Shown piece by piece: positions 34,819 through 43,843 of a DNA stretch of 64,000 nt. Within the stretch, counting starts at the first letter, position 1, and each line of letters opens with the position of its first letter. A program made the translations under genes and the position numbers. Below the pieces are notes generated by a model that saw only the letters and a list, made by a program, of their open reading frames with translations, was not told the origin of the DNA and searched no databases. Source of the stretch: Saprospiraceae bacterium. GTDB taxonomy: Bacteria; Bacteroidota; Bacteroidia; Chitinophagales; Saprospiraceae. The stretch is from NCBI GenBank assembly GCA_028285545.1, contig JANQPA010000014.1:1-64000 (forward strand), read 5' to 3'.

Positions 34819-37068
34819 ATGCAAAAGACTAGACCCGACTATCATTTGATTAGCATCTTTTTTATTCTGTTTTTAGGAACCCAATTTGTAAATACTAACC
34901 CTCATTTTTATCGAAATTCAGCATTTTCTAGCTCCGATTTTTTTCCGGAAAAAGATTTTATTGATTCAAATAATGCCTTTATTGAAAGCATTAGTTCTAC
35001 TTGTTTCGCACCTTCCGACACTTCCCTAAACTGCACCTCTATCAACTTTTATCCTGGTGACCTTGCTGAGGTAAGGATGTATTTCGGTACCGTAGATCAA
35101 CTTATTGAAGCTGGTAGATTGACCATTGCAGATAGTAATTCAAATTATTCCATTAAAGATACCATTGAATGGATCGAAAACACCTGTGTGACAGGCACCC
35201 TTTTTCGAATATTTACCTTAACCTTTTTTGATGCACCTGGTAACGTCGAAATAGAATGCAGTCAAAAAATAGACATTCTTCCCGCTTTTGATTATGTGCT
35301 AAAGTTTCCTGGCGATACCAATGACTCTTGCCTGGTTTCTGGTACAGGTGGAGAACTGGTTACTAATAATTTTGGTTGTGAAACGATGGCTTTTCATCGG
35401 GATACTACCTTTTCGATGTCCTCAGGTGAAGGTTGTGCTGTTCGTACGGTAAATTATCGTGTTATAAATTGGTGTGAATATGATGGAATAACTTTGGAGC
35501 CTACCATTGTAGAAAGAGATATTGATGGAGATGGTAATTTTGAGGAAGATACTTATGTAAAGATCTTTAATGGAGATGTGTGGATTGATGATGATGATTC
35601 TGTATTGAAGTCTGGGCCTATTCCTACAGAGGAAGAATTTATCATTCATTGGGGAAAAGACTCAACTTCTTATGAAAGCCCCAATAATAGCGATTCCAGC
35701 TATGTATATACCCATGGTTATTTTATCTATACTCAAAAAGTGGAGATCTTTGATAATACTCCTCCTACATTAGGATTTGAGGAGGGATTAAGTTTTTGTA
35801 TTGAAGAGCAAGATACTGTGGCAAACTGTTTGGCGTCCATCAAAATTCCAATAAAGGTGGTAGATCTGTGTGTAGATAGGGGAGAGGTGCGTGAAATTTT
35901 GATTTCTTTAAATGGAATGGAAAAAGAAAATCTTGAAGGAGAGCTTTATACTTTGGTCGATGATCTAGCCGAAGGCTATAGTATTCAAACAGTGCCTGGG
36001 AAGGGTCTGCCAATAGGACAGCAGCAATTTACAGTGACGTTTGCCGATAATTGTGGGAATGTGGCTACGGAGGATATTACATTTAATGTAGAGGATTGCT
36101 CAGTTGCCTTACCACTTGTTGATTCAATTTACACAGTTTTACTGACCGAATATATCGTGGAAGATAATGAAGTAATAGGAGCAGAAGCAAGTGTAAAAGC
36201 CTCTGATTTTGCAACTCAAGGTATTATCGATTGTAGCCCTCATCCTAATCCGGATACTTTAGAAGAATCAAACAATAATGTGATATATTATATCGTCCGT
36301 TTGATAACTTTATTGGCTAATGGAGTTGAAACACCAAATGAGGATTTTGTTCAGGAACAATATAGAACGATTAATTTTAACTGCGACGATTTAACAATTC
36401 GACAACCCAATAAATTATTCTTAATCGCAGCTGATGGGGTTGGTAATTTTAATTATACTGAAATAATGGTATTTGTTTATCCAGGTCTGGAAGTAGATCC
36501 CTGTTTTGATGAGCCGCCAAATCTACAGTATGATATTGCTGGTATAATTCAAACGGAAGAAGGTGAATTATTACAAGGGACGAAAGTCCATCTTTCCGGA
36601 CAAATAAGCAATGTCATTACGGTAGGTGAAGGTAGTGATTTTCGCTTTTCAAATTTACGAGGATCTTTTCATTACTCCATAAAACCCTCCTTTAACGAAA
36701 ATCCAGGTAATGGAGTTTCCACCTTTGATTTAGTTCAAATAACCAAGCATATTTTAGGTATACAAGCATTAGATTCGCCTTATAAATTAATTGCTTCAGA
36801 TGTGGATAATTCCGGATCTTTAACAATTATGGATTTAATCCAGATTCGAAAATTGATACTAGGTCTTAGTTCGGAATTTGAAAATACGACGAGTTGGGTA
36901 TTTGTACCCAAAAATCATATTTTTACTAACCCTCTAGATCCCTGGATAGAACACATCCCTGATTCTATAAGAGTGGATAGCTTGACGCAAGATATTTTAA
37001 CTGCTGATTTTATTGCGATTAAAAAGGGGGATGTGAATGGAAGTGCGAGTACGAATTCTAAGAACTGA
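34819..37068 (+). CDS. Secreted protein with C-terminal dockerin-like domain
   Basis: This 749-residue protein has an N-terminal signal-like helix. The body is rich in aspartate, cysteine and beta-strand with HYR-like segments (VEIECSQKIDILP, QQFTVTFADNCGNVATEDITF), as in large Bacteroidota surface proteins. Residues ~550-610 resemble a carboxypeptidase-regulatory-like domain (IAGIIQTEEGELLQG). Residues ~627-690 form a dockerin-like pair, with GVSTFDLVQITKHILG and DVDNSGSLTIMDLIQIRKLILG, which bind calcium. The protein then stops at KKGDVNGSASTNSKN without a recognisable T9SS sorting domain, although relatives usually carry one, so it may be shortened at the 3' end or secreted differently. 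A word-repeat array follows it directly. Confidence 0.75.
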   Translation: MQKTRPDYHLISIFFILFLGTQFVNTNPHFYRNSAFSSSDFFPEKDFIDSNNAFIESISSTCFAPSDTSLNCTSINFYPGDLAEVRMYFGTVDQLIEAGRLTIADSNSNYSIKDTIEWIENTCVTGTLFRIFTLTFFDAPGNVEIECSQKIDILPAFDYVLKFPGDTNDSCLVSGTGGELVTNNFGCETMAFHRDTTFSMSSGEGCAVRTVNYRVINWCEYDGITLEPTIVERDIDGDGNFEEDTYVKIFNGDVWIDDDDSVLKSGPIPTEEEFIIHWGKDSTSYESPNNSDSSYVYTHGYFIYTQKVEIFDNTPPTLGFEEGLSFCIEEQDTVANCLASIKIPIKVVDLCVDRGEVREILISLNGMEKENLEGELYTLVDDLAEGYSIQTVPGKGLPIGQQQFTVTFADNCGNVATEDITFNVEDCSVALPLVDSIYTVLLTEYIVEDNEVIGAEASVKASDFATQGIIDCSPHPNPDTLEESNNNVIYYIVRLITLLANGVETPNEDFVQEQYRTINFNCDDLTIRQPNKLFLIAADGVGNFNYTEIMVFVYPGLEVDPCFDEPPNLQYDIAGIIQTEEGELLQGTKVHLSGQISNVITVGEGSDFRFSNLRGSFHYSIKPSFNENPGNGVSTFDLVQITKHILGIQALDSPYKLIASDVDNSGSLTIMDLIQIRKLILGLSSEFENTTSWVFVPKNHIFTNPLDPWIEHIPDSIRVDSLTQDILTADFIAIKKGDVNGSASTNSKN

Positions 37069-37310
37069 AGTATATAGAAACAAATAGAAGAAAGGTAGAA
37101 GTATATTGAATCAATATGTGTAATCCTAAATTTTCCTCATATTATTAAGAAGAGAAATAGATGGAAGACAAATAGAAATAAATAGAAACAAATTGTCGAA
37201 TTGATCTAATAAATTTATCCCTTGAAGGTCTATAAATAACTTTTGGATCATTATAAACAATATATCTCTATTTATTATCCATTTGTCTCCAATTATCTCT
37301 CATCTTCATT
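37069..37310. repeat. Word-repeat array, family B (AATAGAAG-like), inverted arms
   Basis: This gap repeats words such as agaagtatat, aaatagaa, agatggaag and acaaatag. The block 37149-37190 (gaagagaaatagatggaag...) is matched by an inverted copy at 37263-37305, so an imperfect long hairpin can form. It lies at the convergent junction of the dockerin gene and the DAP-dehydrogenase-like gene. Nothing is recognisable in the remaining 37311-37370. Confidence 0.65.
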
Positions 37311-37370
37311 GAACTAGATAAATATTAACTAGAATTAAATTATTTCGAGAGAACATATTCTATCAGTTAT

Positions 37371-38366
37371 TTAAGAAAAGAAAGACACTACAGGCATATC
37401 TACCATAGTTCTTAAACCTGGTGCTGATCTTAAGATGGTGGAACAACTGTTGATAACGATAGCTGAGGTAGCCACATCACCATTTACTCCTCCCTCAATT
37501 TTAGAACGGATCTCAGGAGTTCCTTTGATGATAATTTCATCATAAGATTCAGGTTCGCCAACAGTAGCCTGAAAGACCAGGCTAATTTTTAACTGATCTT
37601 CAGAGTAAGCCCTTCCAATCTGAGAAACCCCTGTAATTTGACCTTTCGGAATGGTCATAGCTGGTGTTTCAATAGTTTCCTCTGCAAATACGGGATTGAT
37701 GATATCTTCGGTATGGTCCAATTTCCAACCCATATTATTAGCAATCATTTGCATGGATTCGGTTAGGCCAACGTGGCGAAGCGTGCCCGCTTTTTTTCTT
37801 TCTTCAAATTCTTGTAAACTTAAGCCTGCTCCAATCTTTCTTTGGAATGGAATTCTTCTGTATTGAGCATTTTGAAATCGGTTGATTTCAATGCTGTCTA
37901 CATGTTGGCAAGGCGCAGTAAGAAACGTAGGCAGGGCATCCATTAAAAATCCAGGATTTACACCCGTTCCAACTACAGCTACATTTTTTTCTTTGGCTTT
38001 TTTGTCAATCTGTTCGGCTAATTCGGGAGCGGTATCCCATGGGAATGCTAATTCCTCACAGGTAGAAACCACTGGAATGCCATGCTCCAGAATTTCCTCA
38101 ATTTGAGGAGTGATTCTTACCATATCAGATACCGTAGTTAAGACGGCCAGATCAACTTTTTGTCCCTCCAATGCTTCAGCAAAATTGCCATGAATGATGA
38201 CACCGCTTTCACTATTACCTGAGAGACTGCCTAGATCTTGTCCAATTAGCTCTGGATTCTTATCTACAGCAGCCACTGTAGTAATGTTATTGCGCTCTGC
38301 GATATAGTTGGCAATTTTGATACCGAGAGGGCCTAGGCCAATTTGAACGACATTAATGCTTTTCAT
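37371..38366 (-). CDS. Diaminopentanoate-dehydrogenase-like / DapB-like oxidoreductase
   Basis: This 331-residue protein has an N-terminal Rossmann fold (GLGPLGIKIANYIAE, residues ~11-25; AAVDKNPELIGQDLG) as in dihydrodipicolinate reductase, with the downstream VVGTGVNPGFLMDALP and the catalytic-domain segment RVxxGLSLQEFEERKKAGTLRHVGLTESM. This pattern matches the 2,4-diaminopentanoate dehydrogenase-like family rather than true DapB (about 270 residues). It is an NAD(P)-dependent enzyme, perhaps of ornithine or amino-acid breakdown, but the substrate is uncertain. It is transcribed alone and converges on the dockerin gene. Confidence 0.72.
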   Translation of the reverse strand: MKSINVVQIGLGPLGIKIANYIAERNNITTVAAVDKNPELIGQDLGSLSGNSESGVIIHGNFAEALEGQKVDLAVLTTVSDMVRITPQIEEILEHGIPVVSTCEELAFPWDTAPELAEQIDKKAKEKNVAVVGTGVNPGFLMDALPTFLTAPCQHVDSIEINRFQNAQYRRIPFQRKIGAGLSLQEFEERKKAGTLRHVGLTESMQMIANNMGWKLDHTEDIINPVFAEETIETPAMTIPKGQITGVSQIGRAYSEDQLKISLVFQATVGEPESYDEIIIKGTPEIRSKIEGGVNGDVATSAIVINSCSTILRSAPGLRTMVDMPVVSFFS

Positions 38367-38891
38367 AAGAAAAATCTAATGAAATAATTGAATTTAAATA
38401 ATTACTCAAAAGAGCGTATAAAGTAACTACCTCCAGTAGTCAAGAAAGGTAAAAAGTAGAAAGATTTTAAAACCAAAAAAGGTTAATTCTTCTATTGATT
38501 CTAACAGTCTTTCTACTTTTTACCTTCTACAATAAAATTGGGCGGTGAAATTAAATAGGAGTATAATAAAAAAGAAAAAAACAGCAATTTTTTTTCTTTT
38601 TAAAGACACAATTTATAAGTCTAAATACGACGCCTATTGTTTCAAGCCACAATCTTACCGACCATTTGATCATCAATTTTACCTCTGGATAAGTAGAACT
38701 TGTTGATTTCAGAGTAAGATCCTAGTTTGCTTACATAAAATAATTCTTAAGCACTTATTCTTTAAACTTGACTATTTCAGATCCTTTTCCTTGAGAAATG
38801 GGCCGCTGAATAGATGGAAAGACCATGGCTTTTTCAAAAATAGAGGTGAGGCTTAGGGTATTAATTCTTAAACAATTAAAAATAACTAATC
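38367..38891. other. Divergent intergenic region, otherwise featureless
   Basis: This 525-bp gap separates the DAP-dehydrogenase-like gene and a small secreted-protein gene. Besides the inverted repeat at 38446-38526, I see no RNA gene, no ORF with coding character and no exact -7 element for either gene. Confidence 0.5.
38446..38526. repeat. Long inverted repeat in a divergent intergenic region
   Basis: AAGGTAAAAAGTAGAAAGA (38446-38464) has a perfect 19-bp inverted copy at 38508-38526, separated by 43 bases. The wording (agtagaaag, aaggtaaaaa) resembles family B arrays. It lies 80 bp upstream of the minus-strand gene, so it is not at a gene end and is hard to explain as a terminator. Confidence 0.7.
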
Positions 38892-39266
38892 ATGCGTACA
38901 GTATTATTTTTTTTCTTCTTAATTGGATTGTCAATGACTGGCCTGGCTCAAAGTCCTGAAGGGAATTGGGTAATAACAACTTCTACGCCTGAAGGTGAGG
39001 AGGTAAGCTGGAAAGTAAACTTTAAGTCTAATAGTACTTATGCCGTGGATATCGATCTGGATGGATCAATTGAAATAACGGGTAAATATTTTATTGATGG
39101 ATCTACAATAACTGTACAAAACGATCCTGAATGTGGCTGTTGTAATGATAAAGGAATCTACAAGTTTGGTTTGAAAGATGGGAAGCTTTGGATGGATCCG
39201 GTTAGTGATCCCTGCGAGCTTAGAAATCCCTCTCAAAAAGTATTTTTTAGAAAGGCAGGAAAATAA
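38892..39266 (+). CDS. Small secreted lipocalin-like protein
   Basis: This 124-residue protein has a signal peptide ending TGLAQ. The mature ~104 residues start with SPEGNWVITTSTPEG and alternate short beta-strands, as in lipocalin-like or DUF-type small barrels (GxW near the N-terminus, then FKSNSTYAVDIDLDG and GKYFIDGSTITVQND). It has a cysteine cluster (CGCC, then CELR) that could bind metal or form disulfides. The function is unknown. It ends two bases before a perfect hairpin. Confidence 0.75.
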   Translation: MRTVLFFFFLIGLSMTGLAQSPEGNWVITTSTPEGEEVSWKVNFKSNSTYAVDIDLDGSIEITGKYFIDGSTITVQNDPECGCCNDKGIYKFGLKDGKLWMDPVSDPCELRNPSQKVFFRKAGK

Positions 39267-39267
39267 T

Positions 39268-39316
39268 TTAAATAATAATTTAGGCCGGCCTTTAGCCGGC
39301 CTAAATTATTATTTAA
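39268..39316. terminator. Perfect 22-bp hairpin between convergent genes
   Basis: The arms TTTAGGCCGGC and GCCGGCCTAAA lie at the core of a perfect 22-bp stem with a 5-nt loop. The outer arms are AT-rich, giving a U-tract on both strands. It overlaps the stop codon of the LysM gene and touches that of the small secreted-protein gene. Confidence 0.85.
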
Positions 39317-41265
39317 TTAAGATAAATTCTTTGATCCGGTAATACCGATTCTCCTTTTTGCATCCGGTTGAGCTGTAATAATTTATTAAGAGGAATATTA
39401 TATTTTTTGGAAATCGTTTCCATAGTTTCACCCTGTTTTACAATATGTGAGATACGTTTTGCATTTCCAGGAGCATTATTATAATAATCGGTTGTACCTC
39501 CCAACTGGAAATTATTCTGTCTATTGTTTTGAGGAGGAGAAATATTAAATCGGTCCAAATTAGTGTTTGGGTTGGGAGAATTCGGATTAACTCCAGGAAC
39601 TGGTGAATTCAAATCCTGGAAAGGTTCTCTCGAATTATTGGCTCCATTGATGGTGGGAGCAGCCGTATTTGGGACCGGTGTACCAAAAGAATTGGATGGA
39701 TTAGGATTGAAATTATTGTATTGTGAAGGAGAAACATTTAAGTTGTTATTCCCTCTATTTTGATTGGCGTTATTATTATTTGAATTGCTAAAAATATCAT
39801 AAGGCTCAAAATCCTCAGACTGACTATTTTGATTGTTATTATTGGTTGAGGGTTGGGAAAAATTATAATTTTCTTGCTGAGAACCTCGATTAAAATAATA
39901 AGAATCGTAAGTGGAATTGCCTGCTGGATTAACCGAACTCGGAGTAGTGGTATTAAATTGTGGCTGAGTCGGCTGAATAGAAGGACTATTTATTGGGTTG
40001 TTATTATAGTTATTTAAGGCACCAGGATTCTCGACAGAGTTAATCGGGTCGCAATCCTTCGTTTTTAAAGACTGTCCTTCTCTAAGCTGAGAATTGGGAG
40101 CGAGGTTGTTAAATTCACTAAATCTTTCAGCAGTATAACCATATAGAGCTGCAATAGAAGTCAGGCTTTCACCTGGTTTGACAATGTGCAAACCAGAGGT
40201 AGTTTTCCAGGCAGGTAGGATGCCATTGGTTGAATTAAAGATAGGCCTGTTATTTATTGGTGCTTCATTATAGGTAGAAACAGATCGAGATGAATATTCA
40301 TCCGTATACTGACTTACCCTCAATTTGGTTCCTGTTCTCAAGAAAGAGCTTTTGGGAGCAATACCATTCCAGGATCGTAATTCTTCAATATTGATATTAT
40401 AATTTCTGGCGATCCCATAAAGTGTTTCTCCCTTTGCAACGATGTGGAAGGTTGCATTTTGCTGATCTTCACCACGTGAATTAAGGATAGTATTGGGATT
40501 ATTGGTATTAGTATTGGTGTTAAAGGCCCCATTATTATAATTATTGAGCCCTGCAGTACTATTATTATTATTAGCTGTACAAAACTGTTGTAGATAGGTG
40601 TCAGTAGTCATGTCATTGACCTGCACCAATTGAATGGTATTATTGAATTGTGGGCTTTTTTGCTCAACAACTCCTAATTGTGGCACAAATACAATGTCAA
40701 TGGAAGCATTGGAAGATAGTCCTGACCTTTGCTTAAAAAGCAAGGCATCAGCGCAATTATATTTTATCTTACCTTCGAATTGAACCTGTCCTCTTGGATC
40801 ATTACTAGAAAGATCCTGACCAACTGCAGCCAGAGATGGGGAAAAATTAAAACGAAATTGTTGGCCATTGTATACCATATAATTACCTTCCTGGAGATAA
40901 TAATCATAAGATCTGACAGCAATTATATGATACCCGTTATTATTTACTGGTTTAACTAAATAAACATTATTAAGATTATTCTGTAAAATGCTTGTTAAGT
41001 TCTGACTGATGAAGCTGTTGCCACATCTAAAAGCTTGTCGTGGAAGGAAGCTTTGAACACGAGCCTGACTTTCATCAGTAACTTCCAACATAATTTGCTC
41101 ATTGTCATTTAATTGCATGCTGTATTTTACTAATTCACTGCCAACTTGTGAACGATACGTTAAACGATTCATGCAGTTTGGATCGTACATAAGATAGAAA
41201 TCAGCAGCTTCTAAAGTAAAACAAGTGATTAACAAAAATAGGGGAATGAATAAGAAATTTCTCAT
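39313..41265 (-). CDS. Secreted LysM-repeat protein with Asn-rich linkers
   Basis: From the ATG at 41265 the product is 650 residues with signal peptide MRNFLFIPLFLLITCFTLEA; an upstream ATG at 41286 would add seven residues. Residues ~20-220 are an unrecognised beta-rich domain with conserved-looking cysteines. Three LysM domains follow: ~273-317 (HIVAKGETLYGIARNYN), ~359-402 (HIVKPGESLTSIAALYG) and ~605-649 (HIVKQGETMETISKKYN). Between LysM2 and LysM3 lies a ~200-residue Asn/Pro/Ser-rich low-complexity linker (NNNNNANQNRGNNNLN-type). LysM binds peptidoglycan glycan, so it probably sits in the periplasm on the wall. The single response-regulator gene lies upstream on the same strand. Confidence 0.88.
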   Translation of the reverse strand: MRNFLFIPLFLLITCFTLEAADFYLMYDPNCMNRLTYRSQVGSELVKYSMQLNDNEQIMLEVTDESQARVQSFLPRQAFRCGNSFISQNLTSILQNNLNNVYLVKPVNNNGYHIIAVRSYDYYLQEGNYMVYNGQQFRFNFSPSLAAVGQDLSSNDPRGQVQFEGKIKYNCADALLFKQRSGLSSNASIDIVFVPQLGVVEQKSPQFNNTIQLVQVNDMTTDTYLQQFCTANNNNSTAGLNNYNNGAFNTNTNTNNPNTILNSRGEDQQNATFHIVAKGETLYGIARNYNINIEELRSWNGIAPKSSFLRTGTKLRVSQYTDEYSSRSVSTYNEAPINNRPIFNSTNGILPAWKTTSGLHIVKPGESLTSIAALYGYTAERFSEFNNLAPNSQLREGQSLKTKDCDPINSVENPGALNNYNNNPINSPSIQPTQPQFNTTTPSSVNPAGNSTYDSYYFNRGSQQENYNFSQPSTNNNNQNSQSEDFEPYDIFSNSNNNNANQNRGNNNLNVSPSQYNNFNPNPSNSFGTPVPNTAAPTINGANNSREPFQDLNSPVPGVNPNSPNPNTNLDRFNISPPQNNRQNNFQLGGTTDYYNNAPGNAKRISHIVKQGETMETISKKYNIPLNKLLQLNRMQKGESVLPDQRIYLN

Positions 41266-41435
41266 GAGTAATACTTGATTACACAACCTTTAAAGATTTT
41301 ATTAAAACCGTAAATTACATAAAATCAAGTTCTTACACAACTCTTTTTTATGAAAACGGCCTTTGTCTAACAATAAACGTCCTAGGGTAGATTAATATTG
41401 GAGGGAAGCCATAAATTCTGAAATAAGCTCCTTTA

Positions 41436-42107
41436 CTAAAACTGATCTTTCGAAACAAGACCTTTATTGAGTGCAAAAAGAATCAGTTCGGAAGAAGACT
41501 GAATATTTAATTTCTTCATGATGTTTTTGCGATGGGTGTAAATGGTATGTGTGCTTAAACTTAGTTTTTCGGCAATTTCTTTGGCAATTAATCCTTTTGA
41601 AATTAATCTAACGATTTCCACTTCGCGTGGAGATAAAGGAATGGGAGAACAATCCTCTTCTTCCTCTTCTTGTTGGTCTTTAGAGAAGCTCTTTTCTAAC
41701 AAATAATCGATAATTCGAGTGCAGTAGAATTTTTCTCCTTTGGCAGTAGCCGCAATGGCATCTTGGATTTCATTTTCATCGCAGGTTTTTGTCAGAAAAC
41801 TATTGACTCCAGATTCTAATACCTGGTAGATGGCTTTTTTGTTATTATCTGCACTGATAACCAGGATGTTTGTTTTCGGGGATTGCCGTCGAACATGATC
41901 AAGCGTAACATGACTGAAATTGTCAGGCTGATCATAATCCATAATCAAAACATCTGGCTGATTAGTGTGTAGCTTATTAAGTAATTCTCTTTCATTGCGC
42001 GCTTCAGCAATAATATTGTATTGCTCTTTATCGGACAGTAGGTGTTTCAACCCAACGCGAACCAGTACTTGAGAATCGGCTATGACTATGGAAATTGCTT
42101 GTTTCAT
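41436..42107 (-). CDS. NarL/LuxR-family response regulator
   Basis: This 223-residue regulator has a receiver domain (~5-120) with phosphoacceptor D57 (DVLIMDYDQP) and the Lys of FLTKTCDENE, and a LuxR-type helix-turn-helix (~155-218: LSPREVEIVRLISKGLIAKEIAEKLSLSTHTIYTHRKNI in parts). At the receiver's acidic pocket it has ADS rather than the usual DD, so one metal-binding acid is replaced. No histidine kinase gene lies nearby in the window, so it is an orphan here. Its promoter is one of the best in the window (42155-42186). Confidence 0.93.
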   Translation of the reverse strand: MKQAISIVIADSQVLVRVGLKHLLSDKEQYNIIAEARNERELLNKLHTNQPDVLIMDYDQPDNFSHVTLDHVRRQSPKTNILVISADNNKKAIYQVLESGVNSFLTKTCDENEIQDAIAATAKGEKFYCTRIIDYLLEKSFSKDQQEEEEEDCSPIPLSPREVEIVRLISKGLIAKEIAEKLSLSTHTIYTHRKNIMKKLNIQSSSELILFALNKGLVSKDQF

Positions 42108-42154
42108 ATGTTTTTTTACCGTTCTACGAAAATAAGATCTGTATTCTGCTTATT

Positions 42155-42186
42155 CAAATTTATTTAGACTTAATTTAGATAAGCAA
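42155..42186 (-). promoter_or_regulatory. Bacteroidota -33/-7 promoter for the response regulator
   Basis: On the minus strand, TTG (42186-42184) is followed after 21 bases by TAAATTTG (42162-42155), matching the Bacteroidota TTG-N19-21-TAnnTTTG pattern. Transcription would start about 40 bases before the ATG at 42107. Confidence 0.6.
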
Positions 42187-42259
42187 GTAGTTCAGTAAAG
42201 TAAACTACCAAATTGTCTTTTGGTTCTGAAAAAATGAGAGTTGTTACAAAAAGAGTGAT

Positions 42260-43471
42260 TTATTCTTGAGAAGAAACCCTTTCTCTTTCAAATTCATCTT
42301 GAACTAAATTGTTATTAGTTGGCCGATCTAGAAATTTAACTCTTAGTTTATAATTTTTATTAATGGCGTTAACCATTGGAATGAACATAGTTTTCATTAA
42401 AGTTGCTGCTTCTCTTTTGGCCTGTTCCATAACGGTCATAGACATAGCATCTTGCCTAAATTCAGATCGCAAAACATCCATGGCCTGATTTAAATCCAGG
42501 GATTCAACTTCACGTAGCCAGCCTACATCAAATTTTTCGAATCGCGGAAAAAATTCCTGAGAAATGATTTCCGGCTGAGGAAGGGTTACGGTAACTTGTT
42601 TATTACGAGCATTTGCTTCTACATCAAAATATTTATGAAGATCAAAGCCTACCTTAATTTGGCTTAAGGCAGAAATTTCGATGTCAGATGAAGAAACAGT
42701 AAAGCCCCAAATTTTGGTTTGAAGTGTTTTATTAATGGCCTTTTTATCGCTTACCTCATAGGTGATCAATTGAGCCAGCACTCGCTCTACACGCTCCTGC
42801 ATCAGTCCTCTGGAACGGGAAATATCTCGGATAGCCGCCTTTTCGCTTAATCTTTCCATCATAGGCTTAAGTCCCTCAGTTAAAGCTACTCCACAAGGGG
42901 TATCTACATTTCTACCTCTAGCCATTACTGTACCGGCATCCGTTTTTATGATACTTGTAATCACATGGCTGACCAGAAAACAAGTATATTTAGACGCAAC
43001 CTCATATAAGAAATCAATAGATCCTGTAGATTCACTTTCATACCAGGTTTGGATGTTTAGGGAAGTGGTATCTTTTAGAGCCAAGAAATCATTATAGTAT
43101 AAATTGCGCAGATAAGGATGATGCTTTTCATATTCATCTGGTATTCTGGCTTTTTCAGCAGCCTTCAAATTCATACGATCAGCAACGTGATGCAAAAGAG
43201 CTAAATTAATATCGTAAACCAGTTGATTAAAATCTTGTCTGTTTTTTTGAGGGTTTGCAAGAATATTCAATACTCTTTCCTCATCAAGATTGAGCTTGAA
43301 ATCCGAAGGAACATAATTTATCCTTAATTCTTTAGGAACATTGGTAAAACCTCCACCTTTTGATCTTTGGTAGTTTTTATACACAATTATTCCAATCAGA
43401 CTAAAAACCAATACAACCAATATAAGCCTTCCTAGGGCCATTGTTCTTTTATTAGGTACTGGACTTGACAT
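42260..43471 (-). CDS. DUF4230 membrane-anchored protein
   Basis: This 403-residue protein has one N-terminal transmembrane helix (~13-31, LGRLILVVLVFSLIGIIVY) and a large domain outside. The C-terminal ~190 residues resemble DUF4230, with KIWGFTVSSSDIEISALSQIKVGFDLHKYF and VTVTLPQPEIIS. The ~170 residues between the anchor and that domain are not in the usual short DUF4230 proteins and include a HIS-rich LALLHHVADRMN segment and paired cysteines (KYTCFLVSH, DTPCGVAL). DUF4230 has no assigned role. It is transcribed alone; the folP gene diverges from it. Confidence 0.7.
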   Translation of the reverse strand: MSSPVPNKRTMALGRLILVVLVFSLIGIIVYKNYQRSKGGGFTNVPKELRINYVPSDFKLNLDEERVLNILANPQKNRQDFNQLVYDINLALLHHVADRMNLKAAEKARIPDEYEKHHPYLRNLYYNDFLALKDTTSLNIQTWYESESTGSIDFLYEVASKYTCFLVSHVITSIIKTDAGTVMARGRNVDTPCGVALTEGLKPMMERLSEKAAIRDISRSRGLMQERVERVLAQLITYEVSDKKAINKTLQTKIWGFTVSSSDIEISALSQIKVGFDLHKYFDVEANARNKQVTVTLPQPEIISQEFFPRFEKFDVGWLREVESLDLNQAMDVLRSEFRQDAMSMTVMEQAKREAATLMKTMFIPMVNAINKNYKLRVKFLDRPTNNNLVQDEFERERVSSQE

Positions 43472-43843
43472 AATAGTTTTGGTTTTAAGCTTTTAACAGT
43501 CATTTTTTCATTATGACGAATATACTCATGAAAAGTCATTGTTTCATGCCCTAATAAATACAATTCTACAATAAATAAGTTTTTTTTAGATGTATTGGCC
43601 TTTTCAAGGGCTTAATCTAATTATTGTGGTGGTGTTTAAATTGATGGGGATATTTGGGAAGGAAGTAAATAGAAGTAGATGGAAGTAAATAGAAGTAAAT
43701 AGAAGTAGATGGAAGTAGATGAAAGATGTAAGGACAGAACCGTTATATGATTTGAATAGCCTAAGGGCAAAGAAAAAAAATGGACTTATATTAGTTTCTA
43801 AAAAAAATTAAATTGTGCCAGAATTCTAAAAGCTTGAAAATAG
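43472..43843. other. Divergent intergenic region before folP
   Basis: This 372-bp AT-rich gap holds the 10-bp tandem repeat at 43663-43722. No exact -7 element is found for either neighbour and no RNA gene is apparent. Confidence 0.5.
43663..43722. repeat. Six tandem 10-bp repeats (GAAGTARATR)
   Basis: Six exact-length copies of a 10-base unit run head to tail: GAAGTAAATA, GAAGTAGATG, GAAGTAAATA, GAAGTAAATA, GAAGTAGATG, GAAGTAGATG. The unit length equals one DNA helical turn, so the same face is presented at each copy. It is in the divergent gap between the DUF4230 gene and folP and shares wording with family B at 37 kb. It is not an inverted array and not CRISPR-like (no spacers). Confidence 0.85.

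Noticed and set aside
43663-43722. Possible CRISPR array
   Set aside because: Units are 10 bases, contiguous and without spacers; no cas gene is present anywhere in the window.
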